A stretch of DNA of 64,000 nt from CADCVT01 sp036389485. GTDB lineage: Bacteria; Actinomycetota; Thermoleophilia; Solirubrobacterales; Solirubrobacteraceae. The position numbers and the translations under genes are program-made. The notes under the pieces were generated by a model. It had not been told where the DNA came from and made no database searches. It saw nothing but the letters and a program-made list of their open reading frames with translations. The stretch spans positions 62,001 to 126,000 of the forward strand of contig DASVPR010000045.1 of assembly GCA_036389485.1 (NCBI GenBank), given 5' to 3'. Below, piece after piece: positions 1 through 7,302 of this stretch (within the stretch, counting starts at the first letter, position 1; each line of letters starts with the position of its first letter).

Positions 1-852
1 AATGCAGTCGGGCTGGTCGCAGTGGCACTGGATCTGGCCGTTCGGGAAGCCGTTGCCGCCCGCTGCCGGCGCGGGCCGCCCGGCCTTCGGCATCACGGGG
101 GGGACGCGCGCGTGACCCATCTCGCCGTTACGCCCGTTCACGCCCCACGCGAACTCGCCGCGGTGCATGACGGACCCACCGATCGAGCCGCAGATCTTGA
201 CGCCGAGAACTCCCCCGGCCGCCTGGCTGTGGTCCCGCGCCACGCCCCAGCGCACCTCGTGCAAGAGGTCGGCGTCCGCGTCGTTGATCAGATGGACAGG
301 CGGAGGGCCCTCGTTGTCCGTGGGAGGGCCGGCCCGCGTGAAGCCCGCCGCGGCGGCGGCCGCGGCGAACTCGTCGCGCATCGAGACCACCTTGAACGAC
401 TCATGGTGCTGATCGAACTCATGCACAGGCTCGCCGTCGGGCCGGATCGCGCCCTGCCACGCGACGCCCACGCCCGCGAGCGCGTGCATGCCGGTCTCCT
501 TCCGGATGTCCCGCAGGATGTCCTCGATGCCCGCCCGGAACTCCGGGAAGGGCAGTTTGCGCTCCTGTGCCTCGTCGTCGAGCGCGATCGGGGAGATGTC
601 GAACGGAACCTGGCCGTCGCCGATGCTCTGACCGGTCGGGTCGTTCACGACGGTCCACGAGACCGTCTGGCGCTCGATCGAGAGCCCCAGGGCGGCCCCG
701 AGCTTCGGGCCGAAGGTGACCTCAGGCTCGGCGCGGAACCAGCCCTCGTCCACCAGGATCTTCCATGCCCCAGCGCGCTTCTCCGGGACCCCGGGACCGA
801 ACAGCACGTCGTCTATGGCGTTAATTGCTTTGACTCGGTGAAGAACTGGCAC
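1..852 (-). CDS. ROK-family protein, C terminus cut by the window edge
   Basis: The reading frame runs from GTG at 852 off the left edge, giving about 284 residues. ROK signatures are visible: a DNDPTG-like first strand (VVNDPTGQSIG), the NDADAD segment holding the catalytic-type Asp, GEMGH, and a CHCDQPDC cluster matching the ROK zinc motif CxCGxxGC. ROK proteins are sugar kinases or xylose/NagC-type repressors. Only about 45 residues precede the ROK fold. They resemble the end of a winged helix (ILVDEGWF), but an in-frame TGA at 865-867 blocks any longer N terminus, so the HTH looks incomplete. It is divergent from the glycosyltransferase-like gene at 1001. Repressor or kinase cannot be decided from the sequence. 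Confidence 0.72.
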   Translation of the reverse strand, partial: MPVLHRVKAINAIDDVLFGPGVPEKRAGAWKILVDEGWFRAEPEVTFGPKLGAALGLSIERQTVSWTVVNDPTGQSIGDGQVPFDISPIALDDEAQERKLPFPEFRAGIEDILRDIRKETGMHALAGVGVAWQGAIRPDGEPVHEFDQHHESFKVVSMRDEFAAAAAAAGFTRAGPPTDNEGPPPVHLINDADADLLHEVRWGVARDHSQAAGGVLGVKICGSIGGSVMHRGEFAWGVNGRNGEMGHARVPPVMPKAGRPAPAAGGNGFPNGQIQCHCDQPDCI

Positions 853-1000
853 GATCTCGGCGCTTCACGCAGGATTTCGGATGGAATTTCGCGGAGCGGT
901 CGCGAGATCTTGCCATGTTTCGCGAGACTCTGCGCGATTTTCGTCGCGCCGGGCCTGGGCCCGCGGTAGGGTCGTCCGCATCCGCGGTCACGATGACCCC

Positions 1001-2131
1001 ATGACTGACGGCACGCCCGACATCGTGGTGGAGTTCCCGGACTTCGGCTTCGGCCCGGCCTCGTCGGCGGTCGAGGTCGTTCGCCGGATCGGAGAGCGCC
1101 GCAGGTGCCTTCTGGTCTCGACCGGTTCGGCGCTCGAGTTCGCTCAGCGATCCCTGCCGCTGGTCCCCACGGCCGACCTCGACACGTTCAGCTCGGCGGG
1201 GCTGGCGGGCCTCGCGCAGCACGTCGGCAAGGAGAAGTTCGTCCTGTCGGTGACGAACCCGCCGTTCGCGCACTGGGCGGAGAAGGAGGGCTATCGCGTC
1301 GGCGTCCTCGACACTCTCCACTGGCTGTGGGACAGCTCGAGCGACGCACCCGGCCGTCCCCGCTTCTACGTCGCCCAGGACTATTGGGGGCCGGCCGGCG
1401 CGAACGTTCCCGTCAACACGGTCTTCGGGCGCGCCGACGACGCGTTCCTGCCGGCGGCGCGGCCTTCGCGCCGGGCGCTGGTGACCTTCGGCGGCATGAC
1501 GCTCCCGTTCGACGACGCGCTTCCCCTCGAGTTCGCACGGTGGGCTCTTCGGAGCGTCGTGCCCGTCCTGCTCCGGTCGCCGGAGATCGAGGGCGTGGAC
1601 GTCGTCGGAGGACATCCGAACCTCGGTTCCGCGTGCGTATCGTGGCTCCACGACGAACGCGTCCGGTTCGTGGGGATGATGTCGCTCGACGAACACCGCG
1701 CCGCGATCGCCTCCGCTACGGTCGTCGTCGCCACACCGGGGATCGCGACGATCCACGAGCTGCAGCGCGCGGCACGGCCGGCGGTCCTGATGCCCGGGTT
1801 CAATGCGAGTCAGGTGCTGCAGTTGCGCGACGCGGTCGAGCGGTACGGGTGTCCGTACGCCCTCGAGTGGCCGGCGGTCCGGTCTGGGGCGGCCGCGCTT
1901 CGCCGGCTGCCGGAGAGCGAAGCGGTCGCGATGGTCGCGCGGATCGCCCGCCACGAGATGCTGCGAAGCGCGCCACGCCGCGCGCTGGGGACGCTCGTCG
2001 CTCGCGCCCTCGCTGCCGACGAGCCCGCCCGGCCGCTGGGGGCCGAGCCGTGGTCGCGCGATCGGCCGCAGGTGGGTGAGCTCGTCGCCGAGCTGATGGA
2101 GCGCGAGCTCTCCCTGCCGGTGGCCGCCTGA
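1001..2131 (+). CDS. GT-B-type glycosyltransferase-like protein
   Basis: 376 residues from ATG 1001. The frame is open further upstream but looks non-coding there. The C-terminal half has the layout of GT1/GT28 nucleotide-sugar transferases: TFGGMTLPF opens the second Rossmann domain, RVRFVGMMS is a typical strand-turn, and TPGIATIHELQRA followed by PAVLMPGFNASQ resembles the donor-binding loop and helix. No membrane segment or signal peptide is seen, so it is probably cytosolic. Donor and acceptor are unknown. The divergent ROK gene (a family that often responds to sugars) is suggestive context only. PseG-like hydrolases share this fold and remain an alternative. Confidence 0.6.
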   Translation: MTDGTPDIVVEFPDFGFGPASSAVEVVRRIGERRRCLLVSTGSALEFAQRSLPLVPTADLDTFSSAGLAGLAQHVGKEKFVLSVTNPPFAHWAEKEGYRVGVLDTLHWLWDSSSDAPGRPRFYVAQDYWGPAGANVPVNTVFGRADDAFLPAARPSRRALVTFGGMTLPFDDALPLEFARWALRSVVPVLLRSPEIEGVDVVGGHPNLGSACVSWLHDERVRFVGMMSLDEHRAAIASATVVVATPGIATIHELQRAARPAVLMPGFNASQVLQLRDAVERYGCPYALEWPAVRSGAAALRRLPESEAVAMVARIARHEMLRSAPRRALGTLVARALAADEPARPLGAEPWSRDRPQVGELVAELMERELSLPVAA

Positions 2132-2150
2132 GCCCGACCGGCCACCCTCG

Positions 2151-3296
2151 TCAGCCGAGTCCGGCCTGGCGGCGGGTGGTCTGGTGGCGGACGGTCGGGA
2201 TCTTCGCCAGCTGGTAGCCGAAGGTGCGGAGCGCTCGCCAGGCCGGGTTCGGGCCGTCGAAGATGCGGCCGATGAGGATCGAGTAGGGGACCTGTCGGCG
2301 GGCCTTCGCGTCTCGTCTCTTCGCGAACTCGCGGAGGACGGTCTCGGACGATGGGCCGTGCTTCGTGAGGAGGTCTCCGAGGCAGAGGGCGTCCTCGAGG
2401 GCGAGGTTGGCTCCCTGGCCGTTGTGGGGGTGGACGGCCTGGGCGGCGTCTCCGATCAACGCGATTCCCGGGCCGACGCGCGGGAGGGAGCGGTGGGTTC
2501 GGCCGGAGAGGAAGCCGACGTCCTCGAACGAGTCGAGGCTCTCGGCGATCGCTGCGCCGTAGGCCACCCGGGCCGCGAGGACCTCGCGCCAGGCGTCGAA
2601 GTCTCCGGCGTCGACGGCCGCGGCGCTGTCGTCGACGACGTGGTCGAAGAAGTAGGTCTGGTCGCCGTACGGGAGGACTCCGTCGCACCATCCGCGGCCG
2701 CAGTAGAGGACCGCCGCGTCGTGGGGCGGTGGGACGGGCGCGATGCCGATGACGTAGCGGTCCGGCCCGGTGACCCAGCGGCTGCGGGATCCGAGCTGCT
2801 GGCGGATGACGGAGTTCCGGCCGTCGGCGCCGACGACGCACGCCGCGGTGAGCGCGCGAGGCTCGCCGTCGGCGTCGCGGTAGTGGAGGGTCGTGCCGTC
2901 GAGGGACGTCGCGGTGCACCCTGTGCGGAGCGACGCGCCGGGAGGGAGGCGGCCGGCGAGGATCCCGATGACCTTCGTCCTCTCGACGGTGACGATGTAG
3001 GGGTGCGGGTGGTCGAGCTCGGCGTACGACGCGCAGGCGCGCACGCGGCCGCTCGGATCGCACTGGCGCCCCTCGGTGATTCGCTGCCCCGTCTCCACCA
3101 CCTCGTCGACGACGCCGAGGCGATCGAGGACCGCGAGGCCGTTCGGCTGGAGCACGAGCCCGACGCCCTCCGGCGCGAGCGCCGGCCGGCGCTCCAGGAC
3201 CACGACGCTCATCCCCGCGTCGGCGCAGAGGGACGCGAGGGCGAGGCCCGCGAAGCCCGCGCCGACCACCGCGACGTCGACGTGCTCCTCCATCAT
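2151..3296 (-). CDS. FAD-dependent aromatic-ring-type monooxygenase (PHBH fold)
   Basis: 381 residues. The N terminus has the dinucleotide-binding VVGAGFAGLALA, residues 90-170 carry the usual arrangement up to the GADGRNSVIR (DG) motif, and GDAAQAVHPHNGQGAN is the FAD ribose-binding GD motif. These three identify class A flavoprotein monooxygenases, which use NAD(P)H and O2 to hydroxylate or epoxidise small aromatic or polyketide substrates. The start ATG at 3296 overlaps the TGA of the DUF2461 gene (ATGA), so translation is probably coupled. It is the last gene of a three-gene operon. Substrate unknown. Length is normal for the family. Confidence 0.88.
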   Translation of the reverse strand: MMEEHVDVAVVGAGFAGLALASLCADAGMSVVVLERRPALAPEGVGLVLQPNGLAVLDRLGVVDEVVETGQRITEGRQCDPSGRVRACASYAELDHPHPYIVTVERTKVIGILAGRLPPGASLRTGCTATSLDGTTLHYRDADGEPRALTAACVVGADGRNSVIRQQLGSRSRWVTGPDRYVIGIAPVPPPHDAAVLYCGRGWCDGVLPYGDQTYFFDHVVDDSAAAVDAGDFDAWREVLAARVAYGAAIAESLDSFEDVGFLSGRTHRSLPRVGPGIALIGDAAQAVHPHNGQGANLALEDALCLGDLLTKHGPSSETVLREFAKRRDAKARRQVPYSILIGRIFDGPNPAWRALRTFGYQLAKIPTVRHQTTRRQAGLG

Positions 3297-3943
3297 GTTG
3301 GGGAGCCGACGTGCTCGTCGAGCCACGCGTTCAGCGGCTCGCACGCGTCCCACACCGACCGCGCGTGGCGCAGGGCGGAGGCGCGCGGGATGCCGGTGCG
3401 GCCCGGCGACAGACGGGCGCCCGCGACCAGGGACTTGTGCCGCAACAGCTCCGCCCGCGGGTGGTCGCGCGGGCAGCCGCGGGGCGCGGTCTTCAGCGTC
3501 TCCCCGAACGTCTCGACGCCCGCCTCACGAACGGCAAAGACCGCAGCCTCGAGACGCGGACCGGCCACGTCGGAGGCGACCGCCGAACGGAACCGGTCGA
3601 GCTGGGCGGCCGCGAGCATGTAGTAACCGGTGCCGGCGAAAAGCCCCTCCGCCGAGAGCTGCGCGTACAGCGCAGCGAGGGAGGAGGGACGGTCGAGTAT
3701 CACCCCGTAGGTCGTCGTCTTGTACGGGGACTTGTCGCGCGAGAACCGCACGTCGCGGTGCTGGCGGAACATCTTCACGCGCCCGCCGTACACGTCGCAG
3801 AGCTGCTCGAGCAGGTCCTCGAGCGGGCCGCGGACCGCGGACTCGTAGGTGGAGCGATGGGCCGCGAACCACTCGCGCGTGTTGTCCGCCTCCAGGCCGG
3901 CGAACCACGCGAAGGCGGCCGGAGGGAAGCCGGCGAAGCTCAT
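3293..3943 (-). CDS. DUF2461 family protein
   Basis: 216 residues from ATG 3943. The N terminus matches the DUF2461/TIGR02453 pattern: FAGFPPAAFAWFAGLEADN, then REWFAAHRSTYE and RDVRFSRDKSPYKT. The family is widespread, soluble and of unknown biochemical function. The start overlaps the stop of the upstream SRPBCC gene and its own stop overlaps the downstream monooxygenase start, both as ATGA. The three proteins are therefore probably made in fixed ratio. A longer N-terminal extension in the same frame exists but overlaps the SRPBCC gene and is of shadow composition, so it was rejected. Confidence 0.85.
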   Translation of the reverse strand: MSFAGFPPAAFAWFAGLEADNTREWFAAHRSTYESAVRGPLEDLLEQLCDVYGGRVKMFRQHRDVRFSRDKSPYKTTTYGVILDRPSSLAALYAQLSAEGLFAGTGYYMLAAAQLDRFRSAVASDVAGPRLEAAVFAVREAGVETFGETLKTAPRGCPRDHPRAELLRHKSLVAGARLSPGRTGIPRASALRHARSVWDACEPLNAWLDEHVGSPT

Positions 3944-4368
3944 CGCGACTCCGCGTGCTCCTTGAGCCGCCGCATCGCCTTCGCGTTGCCGCGTCGCAGC
4001 CACGGGCGGAGAAGAGGCGCGAGCAGCTTCTCGCGGCGCGGCATCGTCTCGATCCGCAGCTCGAACTCCACGCCCGTCGTCGAGGGGTCGACTCGAGAGA
4101 GGCGGTAGGTGCCGTACGACACCCGCTTCCCGCCCGCTCCCGTCGTGCGCTCCACCGTCGAGGAGGGCGGGTCGACGGAGATCGTCTCGATCTCGAGCCA
4201 GTCGGCGGGCCCGGGCAGCGCGCTCCGCACCCGCACCCTCTCCGCCGTGCCGCTCCAGTCGACGAGCATGTGGTCCGTCCACGCTTCGTGGTTGCGCAGA
4301 TCGAGGACGAGGTCGTACAGCTCGTCCCGCGGGCGCGCGATGGTGATCCCAACGGTGATCGGCTTCAC
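3940..4368 (-). CDS. SRPBCC (START-like) family protein
   Basis: 142 residues starting at GTG 4368. A TTG nine codons upstream is possible but less likely. The start PITVGITIARPRDELYDLV is the classic first strand and helix of the polyketide cyclase/START fold, followed by alternating strands around W-containing turns and a final long helix. Such proteins bind hydrophobic ligands in a deep cavity or modulate partner enzymes. It is the first gene of the operon with DUF2461 and the FAD monooxygenase, which suggests ligand handling for the oxygenase (inference). It is divergent from the dehydrogenase at 4407 with only about 38 bp between starts. Confidence 0.75.
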   Translation of the reverse strand: MKPITVGITIARPRDELYDLVLDLRNHEAWTDHMLVDWSGTAERVRVRSALPGPADWLEIETISVDPPSSTVERTTGAGGKRVSYGTYRLSRVDPSTTGVEFELRIETMPRREKLLAPLLRPWLRRGNAKAMRRLKEHAESR

Positions 4369-4406
4369 CCGCGCGACTCTACGCGGGGTTTGCAAGGCTT
4401 CACCAC

Positions 4407-5744
4407 GTGGCCACCGAGGAGAAGGTCGACCAATCGCCCCGCGAGCAGAACAAGGGCGACGGCGGCGCGGACAGCACGAAGGTCAGCGACGCCACCAAGC
4501 CGGCGGAGGTCTCGAACTACGAGATCGTCAACCACTGGTTCAACGTCGCGGCGGAGCGGCTGGGGCTCGCGGACGACATCGCGACCGTCATGCGCACCTC
4601 CTACCGCGAGGTTCAGGTCCAGCTCCCGATCCGCCTGGGAAGCGACGACAAGATCCACGTCTTCTCCGGCTTCCGCGTCCAGCACAACGGCGCGCGCGGC
4701 CCGTACAAGGGCGGGATCCGCTACCACCCGGAGGTCGACCTCGACGAGGTCCGCGCCCTCGCGGCGCTCATGAGCTGGAAGACGGCGATCGCCGGCGTCC
4801 CCTACGGCGGGGCGAAGGGCGGCATCAACGTCCCCGCGCGCGACCTGGAGAAGCGGGAGCTCGAGCAGCTCACGCGCAGCTTCATCGACAAGATCAACCA
4901 CGTCATCGGGCCGACCCGCGACATCCCGGCCCCGGACGTCAACACGAACGCCCAGGTCATGGCCTGGATGATGGACGAGTACGGCAAGCTCCACGGCCAC
5001 ACGCCGGCGTGCGTGACCGGCAAGCCGATCCCGCTCGGCGGCTCGTATGGGAGGGAGGCCGCCACCGGCCGGGGCCTCGTCTACTGCTACCGCGAGGCGG
5101 CGCCCCAGCTTGGGCTGACGCCGCCCGAGACGCGGGTCGCCGTGCAGGGGTTCGGCAACGTCGGGAGCTGGGCCGCGCGCATCCTCGAGCACCTCGGGTG
5201 CAAGGTCGTCGCGGTCTCCGACCACACCGGCTCGCTGCACCGCGAGAGCGGCATCGACACCGAGACGCTGGCGAGCCACGTCAAGGAGGGCGGCGAGCTC
5301 GGCCAGTTCGAGGAGGCCGACCAGTGCTCCGCCGAGGAGTTCCTCTCGACCGAGTGCGAGGTGTTCATCCCCGCGGCGCTCGGCGGGATGATCCACGCCG
5401 ATAACGCCGAGCTCATCAAGGCGCGGATCGTGTTGGAGGGCGCCAACAGCCCGACGACCCCGAAGGCGGACGAGATCCTGTCGGACCGCGACGTCCTGAT
5501 CATCCCGGACGTCCTCGCGAACGCCGGGGGCGTCGTCGTCTCGTACTTCGAGTGGGTCCAGAACCTGCAGCACTTCCGCTGGGACGAGCGGGAGGTCAAC
5601 GACAAGCTCGGCACCATCATGCGCCGCGCCTACCGCGAGGTCTCGAACCGCGCCAAGCAGGACGACGTCTCGATGCGGACGGCGGCCTACGAGGTCGGGA
5701 TCGAGCGGGTCGTCGAGGCTGCCAGGACGCGCGGCTACGTGTAG
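4407..5744 (+). CDS. gdhA: Glu/Leu/Phe/Val-type dehydrogenase (glutamate dehydrogenase)
   Basis: 445 residues from GTG 4407. It catalyses reversible oxidative deamination, most likely glutamate to 2-oxoglutarate and ammonium with NAD(P). Visible family marks: GPYKGGIRYHPEVD, the catalytic-lysine loop VPYGGAKGGINV, PAPDVNTN, and a Rossmann GFGNVGSWAA around residue 240, then NAGGVVVSYFEWVQN. The first 40 residues are a polar, Lys/Asp-rich extension unlike the family core. Length matches NAD-dependent hexameric enzymes. Single gene followed by a strong hairpin at 5884. Glutamate is the best guess; Leu/Val specificity cannot be excluded. Confidence 0.93.
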   Translation: MATEEKVDQSPREQNKGDGGADSTKVSDATKPAEVSNYEIVNHWFNVAAERLGLADDIATVMRTSYREVQVQLPIRLGSDDKIHVFSGFRVQHNGARGPYKGGIRYHPEVDLDEVRALAALMSWKTAIAGVPYGGAKGGINVPARDLEKRELEQLTRSFIDKINHVIGPTRDIPAPDVNTNAQVMAWMMDEYGKLHGHTPACVTGKPIPLGGSYGREAATGRGLVYCYREAAPQLGLTPPETRVAVQGFGNVGSWAARILEHLGCKVVAVSDHTGSLHRESGIDTETLASHVKEGGELGQFEEADQCSAEEFLSTECEVFIPAALGGMIHADNAELIKARIVLEGANSPTTPKADEILSDRDVLIIPDVLANAGGVVVSYFEWVQNLQHFRWDEREVNDKLGTIMRRAYREVSNRAKQDDVSMRTAAYEVGIERVVEAARTRGYV

Positions 5745-5883
5745 CTGGACATCCGTCCACGGTCCGGTGCGCGCGGTGCAGCGGTGACCCGGCCGGGTCG
5801 ATTCCGCCTCCGACGGACGCGCACCGGCGTTGGGGAACAGCCGGTTCGCGAACTTGCCACCCGGAGGGCAAGGACGCATCGCG

Positions 5884-5918
5884 AGAGCGCCCCGAGGCCA
5901 TGCGCCCCGGGGCGCTCT
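5884..5918. terminator. Bidirectional hairpin between convergent genes
   Basis: Perfect 11-bp inverted repeat: AGAGCGCCCCG at 5884-5894 and CGGGGCGCTCT at 5908-5918, with a 13-nt loop. It lies between the stop of the dehydrogenase (5744) and the stop of the PhzF gene (5923), so it can serve both strands. The U-tract is short, as expected in high-GC actinobacteria. Confidence 0.75.
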
Positions 5919-5922
5919 TCGC

Positions 5923-6723
5923 TTAAAGCCGAACGGTCCCGCGCGCCACCACGACGGCCTCGCCGCCGACCCGCGCGCGGTCGCCCTCGAACGAGCAGTC
6001 GAGGACGCTGGGCCGGCCCATCTCGATGCCCTGCTCGACGCGCAGGCGCTCCAGGCCGCGGCGCTCGTGGAGGTACGCCATGAGCGGCCCCGCCGCCGAG
6101 CCCGTCGCGGGGTCCTCGCCGAGCCGGTCGAGGTCGACGAGGATCGCGCGCGCACGCGCGGTCTCGCCGTCGACCGCGGCGGCGTAGATCGTCAGTGCGT
6201 GATGCTCGTCGATGATCGCGCGGCACGCCTCGAAGTCCGGGCGCAGCTCGGCGAGCGCCTCGCGCCGCACCGGCACGAGCACCTGGAAGGCCCCGGTGTT
6301 GACGACCTGCGGAGGAAGCTCGGGATCGCCGTGGCGCGCGTCGAGTCCGAGCGCGCGCAGCACGGCCTCGTCGAGCTCCAGGCCGAACGTCGCCGGCTCC
6401 TGCAGCATCGACGCGCGCGCCGTCCGCTCGCCGGTCACGGTCACGTCGATCGGCTGCAGCCCGGCGGGCGTCTGCTGGACGTAGCGGGCCTCGGTGTCCC
6501 CGCGCGCGAGCGCGACGGCGACCGCGACGCCGAGGGTCGGGTGGCCGGCGAACGGGACCTCCGCACGGACCATCCAGATCCGGTTGCGGTAGTCGGCGCC
6601 CGCCGCCGCCGGCGACTGCACGAACGACGTCTCGCTGAGCCGCGTCTCGCGCGCGAAGGCGAGCATCGTGTCGTCGGGAACGCCGTCCGCGTCGTGGATG
6701 ACCGCGAGCTGGTTGCCGCTCAA
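5923..6723 (-). CDS. PhzF-family isomerase/epimerase (start uncertain)
   Basis: 266 residues from TTG 6723. PhzF-fold proteins are two-domain isomerases related to diaminopimelate epimerase. Signatures: SGNQLAVI, FAGHPTLGVA (the conserved GHP), and DPATGSAAGPL near the C terminus. The usual first strand is missing from this start, yet the bases just upstream (about 6724-6756) encode HPLTWLDVFTREP in the same frame, which matches the family N terminus. No ATG, GTG or TTG precedes it in frame for at least 100 bases. A non-canonical start, or a start inside the preceding gene, is likely. Substrate unknown. Confidence 0.82.
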   Translation of the reverse strand: MSGNQLAVIHDADGVPDDTMLAFARETRLSETSFVQSPAAAGADYRNRIWMVRAEVPFAGHPTLGVAVAVALARGDTEARYVQQTPAGLQPIDVTVTGERTARASMLQEPATFGLELDEAVLRALGLDARHGDPELPPQVVNTGAFQVLVPVRREALAELRPDFEACRAIIDEHHALTIYAAAVDGETARARAILVDLDRLGEDPATGSAAGPLMAYLHERRGLERLRVEQGIEMGRPSVLDCSFEGDRARVGGEAVVVARGTVRL

Positions 6724-6763
6724 CGGCTCGCGCGTGAAGACGTCGAGCCAGGTGAGCGGGTGC

Positions 6764-7291
6764 TCAGAAATCGAAGTCGCGCGGAGGGCGCTGCTCGAAC
6801 CAGAGGCGGTCGTGCTCGGGCGCCTCCTGGAGGAAGTCCGGCGTCTCGTCGAGGACGTCCTCGGGCTCCGGGTCCTCGTCCGCCGGCACGACGTCGGCGT
6901 CGCGGCGCATCTCCTCCAGGTCCTCGACGGAGTAGGACTGCGTCGGCTGCGAGGCCCGTTCGGCCGGCGGGGGCGCGGTCGGCGCGGGCTCCGGGTCGGC
7001 GGGAAGGGGATCGGGCTCCCGCGGCGGGGGTGGAGGCGGCTGAGGGATGTCGTCGTCGGGCGGGGGCGGCTCGTGGGCGGCGGGCTCGTCGCGCAGCGGC
7101 TCCGGCTCGTCGTGGAGCGGCGCGTGGGCGGTGTCCTCGACGAGGTCCTCGTCGTCGGCGTGCTGCGGCGCGGCCCCTCCCCGCACCGGACCGAAGGCCT
7201 CCCGCTCCTGCTGCTCGACCTCGGCCGGGTCCGCCCCGCGGCGGCGCTTCAGCTCGAGGTGCTCGCGGATCGCGTCGTCGAGCAATCCCAT
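6764..7291 (-). CDS. Acidic proline-rich protein of unknown function
   Basis: 175 residues from ATG 7291. The N terminus is a short amphipathic helix (LLDDAIREHLELKRRRGAD). The middle, about residues 70-110, is a disordered run of Pro and Asp/Glu, and the tail is acidic, ending in RPPRDFDF. No signal peptide or membrane segment. The ordered N-terminal helix and conserved-looking acidic C-terminal tail suggest a scaffold or adaptor rather than an enzyme. It sits 11 bp after the diguanylate cyclase stop on the same strand and probably shares its transcript. Function not recognised. Confidence 0.7.
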   Translation of the reverse strand: MGLLDDAIREHLELKRRRGADPAEVEQQEREAFGPVRGGAAPQHADDEDLVEDTAHAPLHDEPEPLRDEPAAHEPPPPDDDIPQPPPPPPREPDPLPADPEPAPTAPPPAERASQPTQSYSVEDLEEMRRDADVVPADEDPEPEDVLDETPDFLQEAPEHDRLWFEQRPPRDFDF

Positions 7292-7302
7292 GCGCGAGGA
7301 GA

